Shown: one piece after another, positions 47,185 through 55,713 of the stretch | How positions within the stretch are numbered: the stretch's first letter is position 1 | How the letters are laid out: each line of letters starts with the position of its first letter | Origin: Rhizobium terrae | GTDB lineage: Bacteria; Pseudomonadota; Alphaproteobacteria; Rhizobiales; Rhizobiaceae | Assembly (NCBI RefSeq): GCF_003425685.1 | Contig: NZ_QJKM01000004.1 | Coordinates: forward strand, 248,001 to 312,000 | Direction: 5' to 3' | Length of the DNA stretch: 64,000 bases | The notes under the pieces: model-generated | The model's database searches: none | Told to the model about the DNA's origin: nothing | Seen by the model: the letters and a program-made list of their open reading frames with translations, nothing else | Translations under genes and position numbers: made by a program

Positions 47185-47268
47185 AAAAACAAGCCTTTCA
47201 GCTTAACACGAGAGTTTCGGGGCAGGTCCCGTTTCATATCTGTCTGCATCGGTTCCGTACCTGCCGGC

Positions 47269-48492
47269 TCACAATGCGAACTCAGACGGATCGAAGTTCA
47301 GCACCAAAACATTCCAACCTTTTTCACCCTGATACTTTTCGGCGGGTAAATTCTTCAGCGGCGCGGACCTCAGGAGTGCACGACGCGTGCTGCCTTCCAC
47401 CGCGCGCCTTGTGCCTTCCGGACCGCCCGTCGCAGTCACTTCCGGCTCGCCCACGATATTGCCGGACTGGTCGAGCTGAACCCTGATCTTCACGCGGACT
47501 TCCGCAACGCCGGTCAATCCCCCGACCAGTTGCCAGTTGCCCTGAATCTGACCCTTGACATTGTCGATCTCACTGGAGCTCAGACCGACGCCGATCGTCT
47601 TCGTGTCGCCGCGGGCAGCCACCTGCGTCGAACGCTTGGCACCGCCCGACGCATCCTGCTTGTTGAGTAGGGCAGCGATCTGATCGGCGTTGAAATCACT
47701 CGCCATGGACGAGGATGACTTGGCGGTCTCCTGCTGCTTGCCTTCCTTCTTGTCGGACGGTTTCACGGAATTGGTCGCCTTGCTGTCGGTCTTGGCCGTT
47801 TCGGTCGGCTTTGCCGTATCCGGCTTCGTCTCGGCAGGCTTCTCGACGGGCTTGGCCTGTTCCTTCGGCGGCTCGGGCTTCGGCGGCTGCGGCCTCGAAG
47901 CGGGCGTCGGAACCGACTGCGGCAGTTCGCCCGTCTCGGACGTGTTCTCGGCCTGCACCGGGGCGGGCGTCGGCTTGGCGGCCTCCGGTTTTGGCGGCGT
48001 AGGCTCGGGCTTCGGCGGGGTCGCTTCCGGTTTCGGAAGTGGCGGCGTGATCTCAGGCTTGGGCTGCGGCAGGGCGGCGACCTCGGTCGGCTTCGGCGCC
48101 GTCTCTTCCTTGACGATATCCTTGACCTGGTTCTGTTCCGGCGTCGGGGTCGGCGTCGGCCGTTCCGTCGGCTTCGGCGCCGCCGTCGCCTCCGTCTGCA
48201 GCGGCTTGGTGGCCGGCGTCGGAGGCGTCTTCAGATCGACGTCGTTCTCGCCGGCATTCTGGGCGTTCTCGACGATCTTCTGGTTTTTGGTTTCCTTCGG
48301 AGCAGGCTTCTGGCTCGGCGGCGCCTTCTTGTCGCCCTGCTGCACCTGAGTGATCGATTCCACCGGAACGATATCGACCGGCAGCGCCTCCACATCCGCC
48401 ACTTCGAAGGACGCAGGGGCGCTGAGCGAGACCAGGGCGAAACCTAGCACCACCGTGTGCAAAACCAGCGATGTGCCGAGACTGGTCTTCAT
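47269..48492 (-). CDS. tolA: Cell envelope protein TolA
   Basis: A 407-residue inner-membrane protein coupling TolQR to TolB/Pal. One N-terminal span (TSLVLHTVVLGFALVSL), a long Pro/Lys/Glu/Thr-rich periplasmic stretch (about 60-290, rich in KPEPTPPKPEA-type repeats), and a C-terminal TonB-like domain (QGNWQLVGGLTGVAEVRVKIRVQLDQSGNIVG). The ATG at 48492 (MKTSLGTS) begins the family, with GGAG just upstream; the frame is open 39 nt further into tolR. The central region is proline-rich rather than the Ala/Lys/Glu helix of E. coli TolA. Confidence 0.92.
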   Translation of the reverse strand: MKTSLGTSLVLHTVVLGFALVSLSAPASFEVADVEALPVDIVPVESITQVQQGDKKAPPSQKPAPKETKNQKIVENAQNAGENDVDLKTPPTPATKPLQTEATAAPKPTERPTPTPTPEQNQVKDIVKEETAPKPTEVAALPQPKPEITPPLPKPEATPPKPEPTPPKPEAAKPTPAPVQAENTSETGELPQSVPTPASRPQPPKPEPPKEQAKPVEKPAETKPDTAKPTETAKTDSKATNSVKPSDKKEGKQQETAKSSSSMASDFNADQIAALLNKQDASGGAKRSTQVAARGDTKTIGVGLSSSEIDNVKGQIQGNWQLVGGLTGVAEVRVKIRVQLDQSGNIVGEPEVTATGGPEGTRRAVEGSTRRALLRSAPLKNLPAEKYQGEKGWNVLVLNFDPSEFAL

Positions 48493-48502
48493 CTCGCTCC
48501 GA

Positions 48503-48955
48503 TCACTTCGCCTGTTCCTGAAGCGTGACAAGGCCGATATTCTTGTAACCGGCGGCGGAAATGCGGGCCATGACCTTCATCACGACGCCATAGGCGGCTG
48601 TCGTGTCGCCGCGCACGTAGATGCGTTCGTTATAGCCGGTGGTGGCGATCGCCTGCAGCTTCGGCACGATTTCGTCGATGACGATCGGCGTCTCCTGGAG
48701 GTAGATCTCGCCTTTCGGATTGACCGAAACGGTGATCGGCTGGGTGTCCGCGTTCATCGCCTTGGCCTGTGTTTCCGGCAGGTCGATCGGCACGCCGACG
48801 GTCATCATCGGTGCGGCCACCATGAAGATGATGAGCAGAACGAGCATGACGTCGACGAGCGGCGTCACGTTGATTTCGCTGATGGCGCCGCGACGGCCAC
48901 CGCGCCTGCGGCGCCCGCCACCCGATGCCTTCGATCCTCCGGCCGACATACCCAT
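48503..48955 (-). CDS. tolR: Biopolymer transport protein TolR
   Basis: A 150-residue ExbD/TolR protein. The N-terminal basic Gly-rich tail (about 1-25) is followed by INVTPLVDVMLVLLIIFMVAAPMM, where the Asp in PLVDVML is the proton-path residue. The periplasmic domain follows, with YVRGDTTAAYGVVMKVMARISAAGYKNIGLV. It forms the proton-driven motor with TolQ. It lies 27 bp after tolQ and 10 bp before tolA. Confidence 0.95.
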   Translation of the reverse strand: MGMSAGGSKASGGGRRRRGGRRGAISEINVTPLVDVMLVLLIIFMVAAPMMTVGVPIDLPETQAKAMNADTQPITVSVNPKGEIYLQETPIVIDEIVPKLQAIATTGYNERIYVRGDTTAAYGVVMKVMARISAAGYKNIGLVTLQEQAK

Positions 48956-48982
48956 GATGCGTACTCCTTGGCCTTGGCGGGA

Positions 48983-49702
48983 TTATTGCGCCGCCTGACG
49001 CGGCTGCAGCTTCTCGTCGATCTGGCGGGACAGAATGGCGGAAAACTCGTCCGCGAAACCTTCCATGCGCGCCGAGAGCTTGCCGGCATCGGCGGTGAAC
49101 TTGTTGTAGGCAATGACCGCCGGAATAGCGGCGACAAGGCCGATCGCGGTGGCGAGCAATGCTTCTGCGATACCGGGTGCGACGACGGCGAGATTGGTCG
49201 ACTTCGAACCGGCGATTGCCTGGAACGAGGTCATGATGCCGACGACGGTACCGAAGAGGCCGATGAACGGACCGGCCGAACCGATCGTCGCAAGCGAACC
49301 GAGACGCGCCTCATAGGCTTCCGCCTCGCGCGACATCGTCACGTCCATCGCCCGGTCGATACGCATCTGCAGGCCGATCGGTGAGCGGGCGCCGCGTTCG
49401 AAGCTCTTTTTCCATTCGCGCATGGCGGCGACGAAGATGGCTGCAAGGCCGTTGTTCTGCCGTTCGGCGAGCGTCCGGTAGAGCTCTTCCAGCGACTGGC
49501 CCGACCAGAAGACCTGCTCGAACTGGTCGAACTGACGTTTGGCCTTGGCGAAGTTCACGTATTTGTCGATTACGATCGCCCAGGTCCAGACCGATGCGCC
49601 GAGAAGCCCGATCATCACCAGCTTCACGACAAGACCGGCCTGCATGAACAGTGACCAGAGGCTAACTTCGCTCGCCGCGGCCGCCAAACCTACCTGTTCC
49701 AT
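48983..49702 (-). CDS. tolQ: Tol-Pal system protein TolQ
   Basis: A 239-residue inner-membrane protein of the MotA/TolQ/ExbB family with three membrane segments: about 17-38 (LFMQAGLVVKLVMIGLLGASVWTW), 136-158 (GSLATIGSAGPFIGLFGTVVGIM) and 170-195 (ATAIGLVAAIPAVIAYNKF). The polar residues typical of helices 2 and 3 are present. It opens the tolQRAB-pal cluster and follows ybgC with a 373-bp gap, so it probably has its own promoter. Confidence 0.96.
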   Translation of the reverse strand: MEQVGLAAAASEVSLWSLFMQAGLVVKLVMIGLLGASVWTWAIVIDKYVNFAKAKRQFDQFEQVFWSGQSLEELYRTLAERQNNGLAAIFVAAMREWKKSFERGARSPIGLQMRIDRAMDVTMSREAEAYEARLGSLATIGSAGPFIGLFGTVVGIMTSFQAIAGSKSTNLAVVAPGIAEALLATAIGLVAAIPAVIAYNKFTADAGKLSARMEGFADEFSAILSRQIDEKLQPRQAAQ

Positions 49703-50075
49703 CTATCTTCTATCCCCGAATCCAAACGCCCGGCTTTTAAGGACCGGGCGGGTTCAAAAGCGCTCTCGCGAGAAATTATGCATGATCGCTGGATGCGCTC
49801 GCTTAACCCCAAGGTGCCCTGAGCTTTCAGCTTGGCTTCTCGCTTTCAATTTTGGTCAAAGGAAGGCGTGCGTTGCACAAATTCCTCGGATGCCAGTAAG
49901 ACATCATTATCGTTAAGAATGTGTTACAGGAAGATATTTGCATCACACTTCCGATTGACCATGAATCGCCGCGAGGCCACGCGGTCGGCACAAACAACTT
50001 CGCGATCTCCATCTTCGAGGATAGGACGGATCGCAGCATATCTGCAGCGGCCGGTGAGCCGAAGCTGCAGCCGAC
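49703..50075. other. Gene-free interval between ybgC and tolQ
   Basis: No credible gene is seen; frames in both strands lack ribosome-binding sites and protein-like composition. It includes a hairpin CGCCCGG / CCGGGCG (49727-49750, 10-nt loop) 25 nt upstream of tolQ that would form in the tolQ mRNA leader. A/T-rich stretches near 49890-49940 could hold the tolQ promoter. Nothing else stands out. Confidence 0.6.
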
Positions 50076-50531
50076 CTATGGATCGACCGCCTTGCCCAAA
50101 AACTTCTCCGCCACAGTCTCCGGCAGGCGGCGCGGGCGGCCGTGCCTGTTGATGACGGCGATCACCACCCTGGCGGCGATCAGCAGGGTCTCGCCGCGGC
50201 GGATCTCCTGGTTGAGCACCATCTTGGCGCCGCCCGCCTTTTCCGTCAGGGTCCGGATCGTCAGGATATCGTCCATGCGGGCCGGCTGCTTGAAGTCGAT
50301 TTCCATGCGGTGAACGACGAAAACCAGCCCTTCCTCGTCGGCCGAAAGCAGCGTGCTCTGCTCGCAGCCGAGACAGCGCAGATAGTCGGTCCGGCCGCGC
50401 TCCAGGAAATGCAGGTAACGGGCGTGATAGACGAGACCGGAAAAATCCGTGTCCTCGTAATAAACACGCTGGGCGAGCCTGTGCCCGCCTTCGATCAATT
50501 CGCCCGATAACGAAAAATTGTGTTCCTGCAT
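50076..50531 (-). CDS. ybgC: Tol-Pal associated acyl-CoA thioesterase YbgC
   Basis: Hotdog-fold thioesterase of 151 residues. The active-site block is VYYEDTDFSGLVYHARYLHFLERGR with the catalytic Asp and His. Length and gene order (ahead of tolQ) match YbgC of Tol-Pal clusters, which acts on acyl-CoA or acyl carrier protein thioesters near the inner membrane. The ATG at 50531 has AAGG 6 nt upstream and begins the family; the frame continues 78 nt upstream. It is divergent from sqdB. Confidence 0.93.
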   Translation of the reverse strand: MQEHNFSLSGELIEGGHRLAQRVYYEDTDFSGLVYHARYLHFLERGRTDYLRCLGCEQSTLLSADEEGLVFVVHRMEIDFKQPARMDDILTIRTLTEKAGGAKMVLNQEIRRGETLLIAARVVIAVINRHGRPRRLPETVAEKFLGKAVDP

Positions 50532-50653
50532 GATCTGCCTTGGAAAATTGCCGTTCTTCCACTGGATGAACTTGAAATGCCCACCCAGTTTTGAAGTGCT
50601 GTCACACATCTTCCCTATCAGGAAACTTTTCGAAAACCAGCGGAGACTACGTT

Positions 50654-51874
50654 ATGAAGATAGCAGTCCTCGGCGGCGACGGTTTCGTCGGCTGGCCGAC
50701 ATCGCTCCACCTGTCCGATGCCGGCCACGAGATCCATATCCTCGACAATCTTTCCCGCCGCTGGATCGATACGGAACTCGGCGTCCAGTCGCTGACCCCG
50801 ATGGACAGCATCCAGGAGCGCACCCGCATCTGGCACCAGGAAACCGGCCGCCGCATCCATTTCCACCTCATCGACCTTGCCCGCGACTACGAACTCTTGA
50901 AGGCCTGGCTCGCCAGGCACCGGCCGGACGCCATCGTTCATTTCGCCGAACAGCGTGCCGCGCCCTATTCGATGAAGAGCGACCGGCACAAGAACTACAC
51001 CGTCAACAACAACGTCAACGCCACCCATAATCTTTTGAACGCACTGGTCGAACTCGATCTCGACGCACATCTCGTGCATCTCGGCACGATGGGGGTCTAC
51101 GGTTATTCGACGGTCGGCGCGGCGATCCCGGAGGGTTACCTGCCCGTCGGTATCAAGACGGCGGATGGCCGCTCCGTTTCCCAGGAAATCCTCTATCCGG
51201 CCAATCCGGGCTCCATCTACCATATGACCAAGTGCCTGGATCAGCTCCTCTTCCAGTTCTACGCGAAGAACGACGGCTTGCGGATAACCGACCTGCACCA
51301 GGGCATCGTCTGGGGCACCCACACTGAACAGACCCTGCGCCACGCGCAGCTCATCAACCGCTTCGACTATGATGGCGATTACGGCACCGTCCTGAATCGT
51401 TTCCTCATCCAGGCGGCGATCGGCTATCCGCTGACCGTGCATGGTACCGGCGGCCAGACCCGCGCCTTCATCCACATCCAGGATTCGGTCCGCTGCATCG
51501 AAATCGCGCTCAAGAACCCGCCCGCACGCGGCAGCCGGGTCGAGATCTTCAATCAGATGACGGAAACCCACCGGGTCCGCGATCTCGCCGAGATGATTGC
51601 CGCCATGACCGGCTCGCGGATCGCCTGGCTTCCCAATCCGCGCAAGGAAGCGCCGGAAAACGAGCTGATGGTGAAGAACGAAAAGTTCCTCGGCCTCGGC
51701 CTCGAACCGACGACGCTTGGCGATGGCCTGCTCGGCGAGATCGTCGACGTTGCGAAGAAATACGCCTATCGCGTTGATCGGACTCGCGTTCCCGCCGTTT
51801 CCGCCTGGACCCGCAACATCGCCGCCAAGGTGGAGCACGATCCGGAAGGCAGGCGGCTGAAATCGGTGTCTTGA
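50654..51874 (+). CDS. sqdB: UDP-sulfoquinovose synthase
   Basis: NAD-dependent enzyme (406 residues) converting UDP-glucose and sulphite to UDP-sulfoquinovose, the head-group donor of sulfolipid. The NAD motif is LGGDGFVGWP (6-15); the SQD1-type active site shows Thr145 in HLGTMGVYG and the Tyr189/Lys193 pair in YHMTK. Length matches SqdB. The ATG at 50654 has GGAG 8 nt upstream; the frame is open 63 nt further. It is first in sqdBDC. A weak PHO-box-like half site lies at 50599-50616. Confidence 0.95.
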   Translation: MKIAVLGGDGFVGWPTSLHLSDAGHEIHILDNLSRRWIDTELGVQSLTPMDSIQERTRIWHQETGRRIHFHLIDLARDYELLKAWLARHRPDAIVHFAEQRAAPYSMKSDRHKNYTVNNNVNATHNLLNALVELDLDAHLVHLGTMGVYGYSTVGAAIPEGYLPVGIKTADGRSVSQEILYPANPGSIYHMTKCLDQLLFQFYAKNDGLRITDLHQGIVWGTHTEQTLRHAQLINRFDYDGDYGTVLNRFLIQAAIGYPLTVHGTGGQTRAFIHIQDSVRCIEIALKNPPARGSRVEIFNQMTETHRVRDLAEMIAAMTGSRIAWLPNPRKEAPENELMVKNEKFLGLGLEPTTLGDGLLGEIVDVAKKYAYRVDRTRVPAVSAWTRNIAAKVEHDPEGRRLKSVS

Positions 51875-51953
51875 AGAAAGTGAGGCTTGAGCCGCGTCGC
51901 GGGCTTCGACGCGCCTACGGGATGTCGACCAAGCGGATGACGGATACCGGACA

Positions 51954-52805
51954 ATGACTTCTACCCTTGTGGACTCCTGCCCGATGGCGCCCGCCCCCTT
52001 TGCGTTCGTTACCCTCGTCACCAATTCCGACTATGCCATGGGTGCGACGGCGCTCGCCCGATCCATACGCCTGACGGGCACCGCCGCCGATATTGTCGCG
52101 CTGCATACCGGCGGCGTCGCACCTGATGATCTCGCCCCCCTCGCCGCGCTCCAGTGCCGGTTGATCGAAGTCGAGCACCTGCCGCTCTCCGATGCCTTCA
52201 ACGAACGTCATGGGCGGAAGAACCTGCATGGCGCAGCTCCCTTCACCAAGGGCCGCAAGCCGGATTTCCACACGCCCCTCGACAATTTCTGCAAGCTGCG
52301 GCTCTGGCAATTGACGGAGTACGATAAGGTCGTCTTCATCGATGCCGATGCCCTGGTGCTGCGGAACATCGACAGGCTCTTCGACTATCCGGAGTTTTCA
52401 GCCGCTCCGAATGTCTATGAAAACCTCACCGATTTTCACCGGCTGAATTCCGGCGTCTTCGTCGCAAAACCTTCCTGGGAAACGTTCGGGCGAATGCTCG
52501 CCGCTCTCGATCAGCCCGATGTCTTCTGGCGGCGGACCGACCAGACGTTTCTGGAAACCTTCTTTCCCGACTGGCATGGTCTGCCGGTGTTCATGAACAT
52601 GCTGCAATATGTGTGGTTCAACATGCCGGCGCTCTGGGATTGGGACAGCATCGCGGTGCTCCATTACCAATATGAAAAGCCCTGGGAGGCGGATCATCCC
52701 AAGGCGGACCTCCTGCGGCCGCTGATCGAACTGTGGCGCGCCTTCCACGAAGGCCGGGAAATACCGGCCCTGTCCTCCTTGCCGAAACCGGCGGCGCCGT
52801 CATGA
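51954..52805 (+). CDS. sqdD: Sulfolipid glycosyltransferase SqdD (GT8 family)
   Basis: A 283-residue glycogenin-like GT8 protein. The Mn-binding DxD is Asp130-Ala-Asp132 in VVFIDADALVLRNID; the LNSGVFVAKPSWETF and Trp-rich C-terminal blocks also fit. In Rhodobacter and Sinorhizobium the sqdBDC operon is required for sulfoquinovosyl diacylglycerol, and SqdD is the predicted transferase, but its exact acceptor is uncertain. It sits between sqdB and sqdC with 79 bp upstream and an ATGA overlap downstream. Confidence 0.9.
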   Translation: MTSTLVDSCPMAPAPFAFVTLVTNSDYAMGATALARSIRLTGTAADIVALHTGGVAPDDLAPLAALQCRLIEVEHLPLSDAFNERHGRKNLHGAAPFTKGRKPDFHTPLDNFCKLRLWQLTEYDKVVFIDADALVLRNIDRLFDYPEFSAAPNVYENLTDFHRLNSGVFVAKPSWETFGRMLAALDQPDVFWRRTDQTFLETFFPDWHGLPVFMNMLQYVWFNMPALWDWDSIAVLHYQYEKPWEADHPKADLLRPLIELWRAFHEGREIPALSSLPKPAAPS

Positions 52806-53683
52806 AGGTCCTGGTTTCGGGGGGAACCGGCCTCGTCGGCCGCTATATCGTCGAGGGCCTGCTTTCCGCGGGTTATCGGGTCACGGTGGGCGGCCGCACC
52901 GAACCCGCGCCCGGCTTGTTCACGAAACCGGTCCGCTTCGTGCCGCTCGCTCTCGACCCGGATCTCGACCAGACCGGAGCTTTCGACGGCATTTCTTTCT
53001 TCGTGCACGCAGCCTTCGACCATGTGCCGGGAAAATATCGCGGCGGCGAGGGAGACGATCCCGGCCGATTCCACCGCCTAAACCTCGATGGTACGACAAG
53101 CCTCTTCGAAACGGCCCGTCGCGTGGGGGTGCGGAGAAGCGTCTTTCTCTCCAGCCGCGCCGTCTATGATAGTCTGCCGGCCGGAACGGTGTTGACCGAG
53201 GACCTGGTCCTCGATCCCGACAGTCTCTACGGACGGATTAAGCTCAGCGGAGAACAGGCGCTTTCGGCCCTCTCGGCTCCGGGCTTTGCGACGGCAAGTC
53301 TTAGGCTGACCGGCGTCTATGGCAATCTCCGCCCCAACAAATGGGACGGGCTTTTTGCAGATTTCCTCGCCGGCCGCCCTATGCCCTCGCGGGCCGGCAC
53401 GGAAGTGCATGGCCATGATGTCGCATCCGCCATCCGGCTGATGCTCGAAACCGCGGCGGGCAGGATAGACGGCGAGGTCTTCAACGTTTCGGACCTGTTG
53501 ACGGATACGCGGGAAATCCTGGGCTTTCTGCCCCCAGCCCACCGCCTGCCGGAATCAGCCGATCGCGGCGCGATCAACATCATGTCGACGTCGAAGCTGG
53601 AAAGCCTCGGCTGGAAACCGGGTGGCAAGGCGCTTCTGGCGCAGACCGTCAGGGACTTGGCGAATTCGGGTGCGACTGCCTGA
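52802..53683 (+). CDS. sqdC: SqdC-like NAD(P)-binding reductase of sulfolipid synthesis
   Basis: A 293-residue extended-SDR protein (Rossmann motif SGGTGLVGRY near residue 7-16). It lacks a classical YxxxK in the usual place: the sequence around Ser-Ser is FLSSRAVYDSL with LYGRIKLSGE providing Tyr and Lys, so it may still be active. In Rhodobacter, sqdC mutants accumulate sulfoquinovosyl-1-O-dihydroxyacetone, so SqdC is thought to act late in the path, maybe as a reductase. ATG 52802 overlaps the sqdD stop. The 3' end overlaps the convergent gene at 53649 by 35 bp. Confidence 0.82.
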   Translation: MKVLVSGGTGLVGRYIVEGLLSAGYRVTVGGRTEPAPGLFTKPVRFVPLALDPDLDQTGAFDGISFFVHAAFDHVPGKYRGGEGDDPGRFHRLNLDGTTSLFETARRVGVRRSVFLSSRAVYDSLPAGTVLTEDLVLDPDSLYGRIKLSGEQALSALSAPGFATASLRLTGVYGNLRPNKWDGLFADFLAGRPMPSRAGTEVHGHDVASAIRLMLETAAGRIDGEVFNVSDLLTDTREILGFLPPAHRLPESADRGAINIMSTSKLESLGWKPGGKALLAQTVRDLANSGATA

Positions 53684-54032
53684 AGCGCCGCATCTTCGCC
53701 TCCTGTTTCGCCGTCTCGATCGCCTTCTTATGCTCCTCGGCCCATTTCTGGCCGGCGTCGCCGCCCCAGAGCAGCCAGGCGATATAACCCGTCGAGGGAT
53801 TTTCATCGTCGCCGAAATTGTCGGCGCGCTTATCCACCTTGTGACGGGAAAAATAGCTGACCATGCGCCGAATGGTCTGGTCGGAAACCGATTTGCGGTT
53901 CTTCAGGTCGCGGGCGCGGGCAACGCCCACCATGGTGCCGCCGCGGCGATATTGCGATCTGAGTTTCAACCCCTTCTCCGCCGCTTCGGCCACCTCCGCC
54001 GGCGGAATGCGGTCGGGACGTTCCTCAGCCAT
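53649..54032 (-). CDS. Small conserved protein with a YIAWLLWGGDAGQ motif
   Basis: A 127-residue hydrophilic protein. The recognisable middle is MVGVARARDLKNRKSVSDQTIRRMVSYFSRHKVDK, then ENPSTGYIAWLLWGGDAGQKWAEEHK. Similar segments occur, as I recall, in phage-related or plasmid-encoded proteins and in rhizobial chromosomes, function unknown. Its start overlaps the stop of the DUF2945 gene by 8 nt (same strand), and its end overlaps the 3' end of sqdC by 35 bp on the opposite strand. There is no signal peptide. Confidence 0.68.
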   Translation of the reverse strand: MAEERPDRIPPAEVAEAAEKGLKLRSQYRRGGTMVGVARARDLKNRKSVSDQTIRRMVSYFSRHKVDKRADNFGDDENPSTGYIAWLLWGGDAGQKWAEEHKKAIETAKQEAKMRRFRQSHPNSPSP

Positions 54033-54246
54033 GGCGCTTCTCCAGTTCCGACCGGCTTTTCAGGGCCCAGCGATCGCCTTCCTGGTTCACAAGGCAGGCC
54101 GGCTCGTCGACGCTCGCCTTGCGCTTAATGACCTTGCCCTTGATGCGGCGTTCGACGTCACTGGTGAATTTCTGCGCAACTTTGCCTCGGGCTTTGCCGC
54201 GCCCCCATGTCCACTCCACTTCGTTTCCGATGCTGATCTTCTGCAT
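54025..54246 (-). CDS. DUF2945 (HVA1/TUDOR-like) family protein
   Basis: A 73-residue basic protein with the DUF2945 pattern: SIGNEVEWTWGRGKARGKVAQKFTSDVERRIKGKVIKR, an SH3/Tudor-like barrel, ending GDRWALKSRSELEK. AAGGAGAATGCC precedes the ATG at 54246. The family is often called hypervirulence-associated protein; in bacteria its role is unknown. It is the first of an overlapping two-gene pair with the gene at 53649. Confidence 0.82.
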   Translation of the reverse strand: MQKISIGNEVEWTWGRGKARGKVAQKFTSDVERRIKGKVIKRKASVDEPACLVNQEGDRWALKSRSELEKRHG

Positions 54247-54305
54247 GGCATTCTCCTTCTCCCACAAAGAACGGAGTGCGCATGGCAGATGTTCCAGAGA
54301 TAGGC

Positions 54306-54809
54306 TTAACGATCGAGATCGCCGTCGCGCCAGACGATATGACGCGGACTTGCCGGCAGCGTCTCGATTTCCTCGGCGATGAAATAGGGCGGGATATCGA
54401 GCGCCCGGAGCGCCGCAGTCGTGGCCGGCGCCCATTTGAACTCCAGCTCGTGCCCGTCCATGACGCGATGCACGATATCGGTCGGATGGAAGGGAAAATG
54501 CGCAGGCACTTCCATCAGATAATAGAGCCCGAACTCGTGCCAGTCGCGACCTTCGTAGTGGAAGAAGTTCTCGACCGACCAGAGCAGCCGCCCGACCGTG
54601 ACGTTGGCGCCGAGTTCCTCAACCATTTCCCGCTTCAGCGTCTCTTCCGACGTCTCGCCGATCTCCGCCCGGCCGCCGGGAAATGTCCAGAAGGGCTCGT
54701 GCACGGCCCGATGCACCAACACATAGCCGTCGCGGAACCCGAGCCCCGCCACCCGCATCTGGAATGCGTCTTTCGCCTTGGTCTTGATGCGGATGCGTGT
54801 GCGTGCCAT
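54306..54809 (-). CDS. Nudix hydrolase
   Basis: A 167-residue hydrolase of nucleoside-diphosphate-linked compounds. The Nudix box is complete: GGRAEIGETSEETLKREMVEELG, fitting GX5EX7REUXEEXGU with the metal-binding Glu residues. An N-terminal basic stretch (RTRIRIKTKAKDAFQMRVAGLG) precedes it, and a C-terminal extension (LRALDIPPYFIAEEIETLP) follows. Specific substrate cannot be predicted. The gene lies 4 bp after the phosphoesterase gene, same strand. Confidence 0.9.
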   Translation of the reverse strand: MARTRIRIKTKAKDAFQMRVAGLGFRDGYVLVHRAVHEPFWTFPGGRAEIGETSEETLKREMVEELGANVTVGRLLWSVENFFHYEGRDWHEFGLYYLMEVPAHFPFHPTDIVHRVMDGHELEFKWAPATTAALRALDIPPYFIAEEIETLPASPRHIVWRDGDLDR

Positions 54810-54813
54810 CGGA

Positions 54814-55713
54814 TTACCCCAGTTCGATCACGACGATTTCCGGCCTGGAGCCCACCCGGATCGGCAGGATAGAGCACCCGAGGCCGCGCGATACGATGAG
54901 ATCGCGCCTCTGTTCGCGATAGTGTCCAGCAGGATAACGCCGCGAGCCCGGTGAAGCCGCAACCGGCCGCCAGCCGAAAATATCAATCTGGCCGCCGTGG
55001 GTATGGCCCGAAAGCGTGAGACTGACCCTGTCGTCCACCTGAGGAAATATGTCCGGCTCGTGCGCCATCAACAGCACCGGTGAGCCATCGGTCACTTGCG
55101 CCAGCGTTCCCGGCAGGTCGTCGATGCCGTGCAGGCCTGCCCTTCCGAAGTCCTTGCCGGGACGCAGAGCCATCTGATCGCCCAAACCCGCCAGCCAGAA
55201 CCCGTGGCCGTCCTTCTCCAGCCGTACCGCTTCGTTGATATAGGTCGGAATTCCGACGGCCCGAAGCGCACCCGCCGCAATATTCTCAGCCAGGGGATCT
55301 CTCTGGAAGAGCAGGTCCTCCCAATGGTCGTGATTGCCGAGAACGGCATGCACACCGAGCGGCGCCTTCAGCCTCGCGAGCGCCTGTGCCCAATTCGATG
55401 CCGGAATATGATCCGTCACCGCATTCATGCCCGACACATAGTCCCCCAGCAGCAGAATGATATCCGCGTCCAACCCGTTGGCCGCGTCGCAGATCGCCTG
55501 GATCCGGCCGACGCTCATCCAGGGCTCGCAGGCATGAATATCCGCGATGACGGCGACGCGCAGTTTCAGTCCCGAGGTCCATCTGGTCGGAGTAACGGCA
55601 TATCGCGTCAGTCTCGGCCGTGCCATTACCTCGACGACGGGGTAAGCAGCCAAGGCGAAAAGGCCCGCGACCCCTCCGACAAACGCTTTGAGGAACGTAC
55701 GCCGGTTGATCAC
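54814..55713 (-). CDS. Tat-exported metallophosphoesterase (YaeI/YkuE-like)
   Basis: A 299-residue protein beginning with a twin-Arg signal (INRRTFLKAF, then VAGLFALAAYPVVEVMA), so it is probably exported or anchored on the periplasmic side. Calcineurin-like blocks: AVIADIHACE, LLLGDYVSG, VLGNHDHWE, LMAHEPDI and LSGHTHGGQ. YkuE/YaeI relatives act on UDP-diacylglucosamine or phospholipid-like phosphodiesters; the substrate here is unknown. The stop of the preceding ruvB is 3 bp from its start. It is not related to the ruv function. Confidence 0.87.
   Translation of the reverse strand: MINRRTFLKAFVGGVAGLFALAAYPVVEVMARPRLTRYAVTPTRWTSGLKLRVAVIADIHACEPWMSVGRIQAICDAANGLDADIILLLGDYVSGMNAVTDHIPASNWAQALARLKAPLGVHAVLGNHDHWEDLLFQRDPLAENIAAGALRAVGIPTYINEAVRLEKDGHGFWLAGLGDQMALRPGKDFGRAGLHGIDDLPGTLAQVTDGSPVLLMAHEPDIFPQVDDRVSLTLSGHTHGGQIDIFGWRPVAASPGSRRYPAGHYREQRRDLIVSRGLGCSILPIRVGSRPEIVVIELG

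Noticed and set aside
49827..50313. Open frames in the ybgC-tolQ interval, both strands
   Set aside because: No ribosome-binding sites, no protein-like composition, and partial overlap with ybgC. Left as gene-free.
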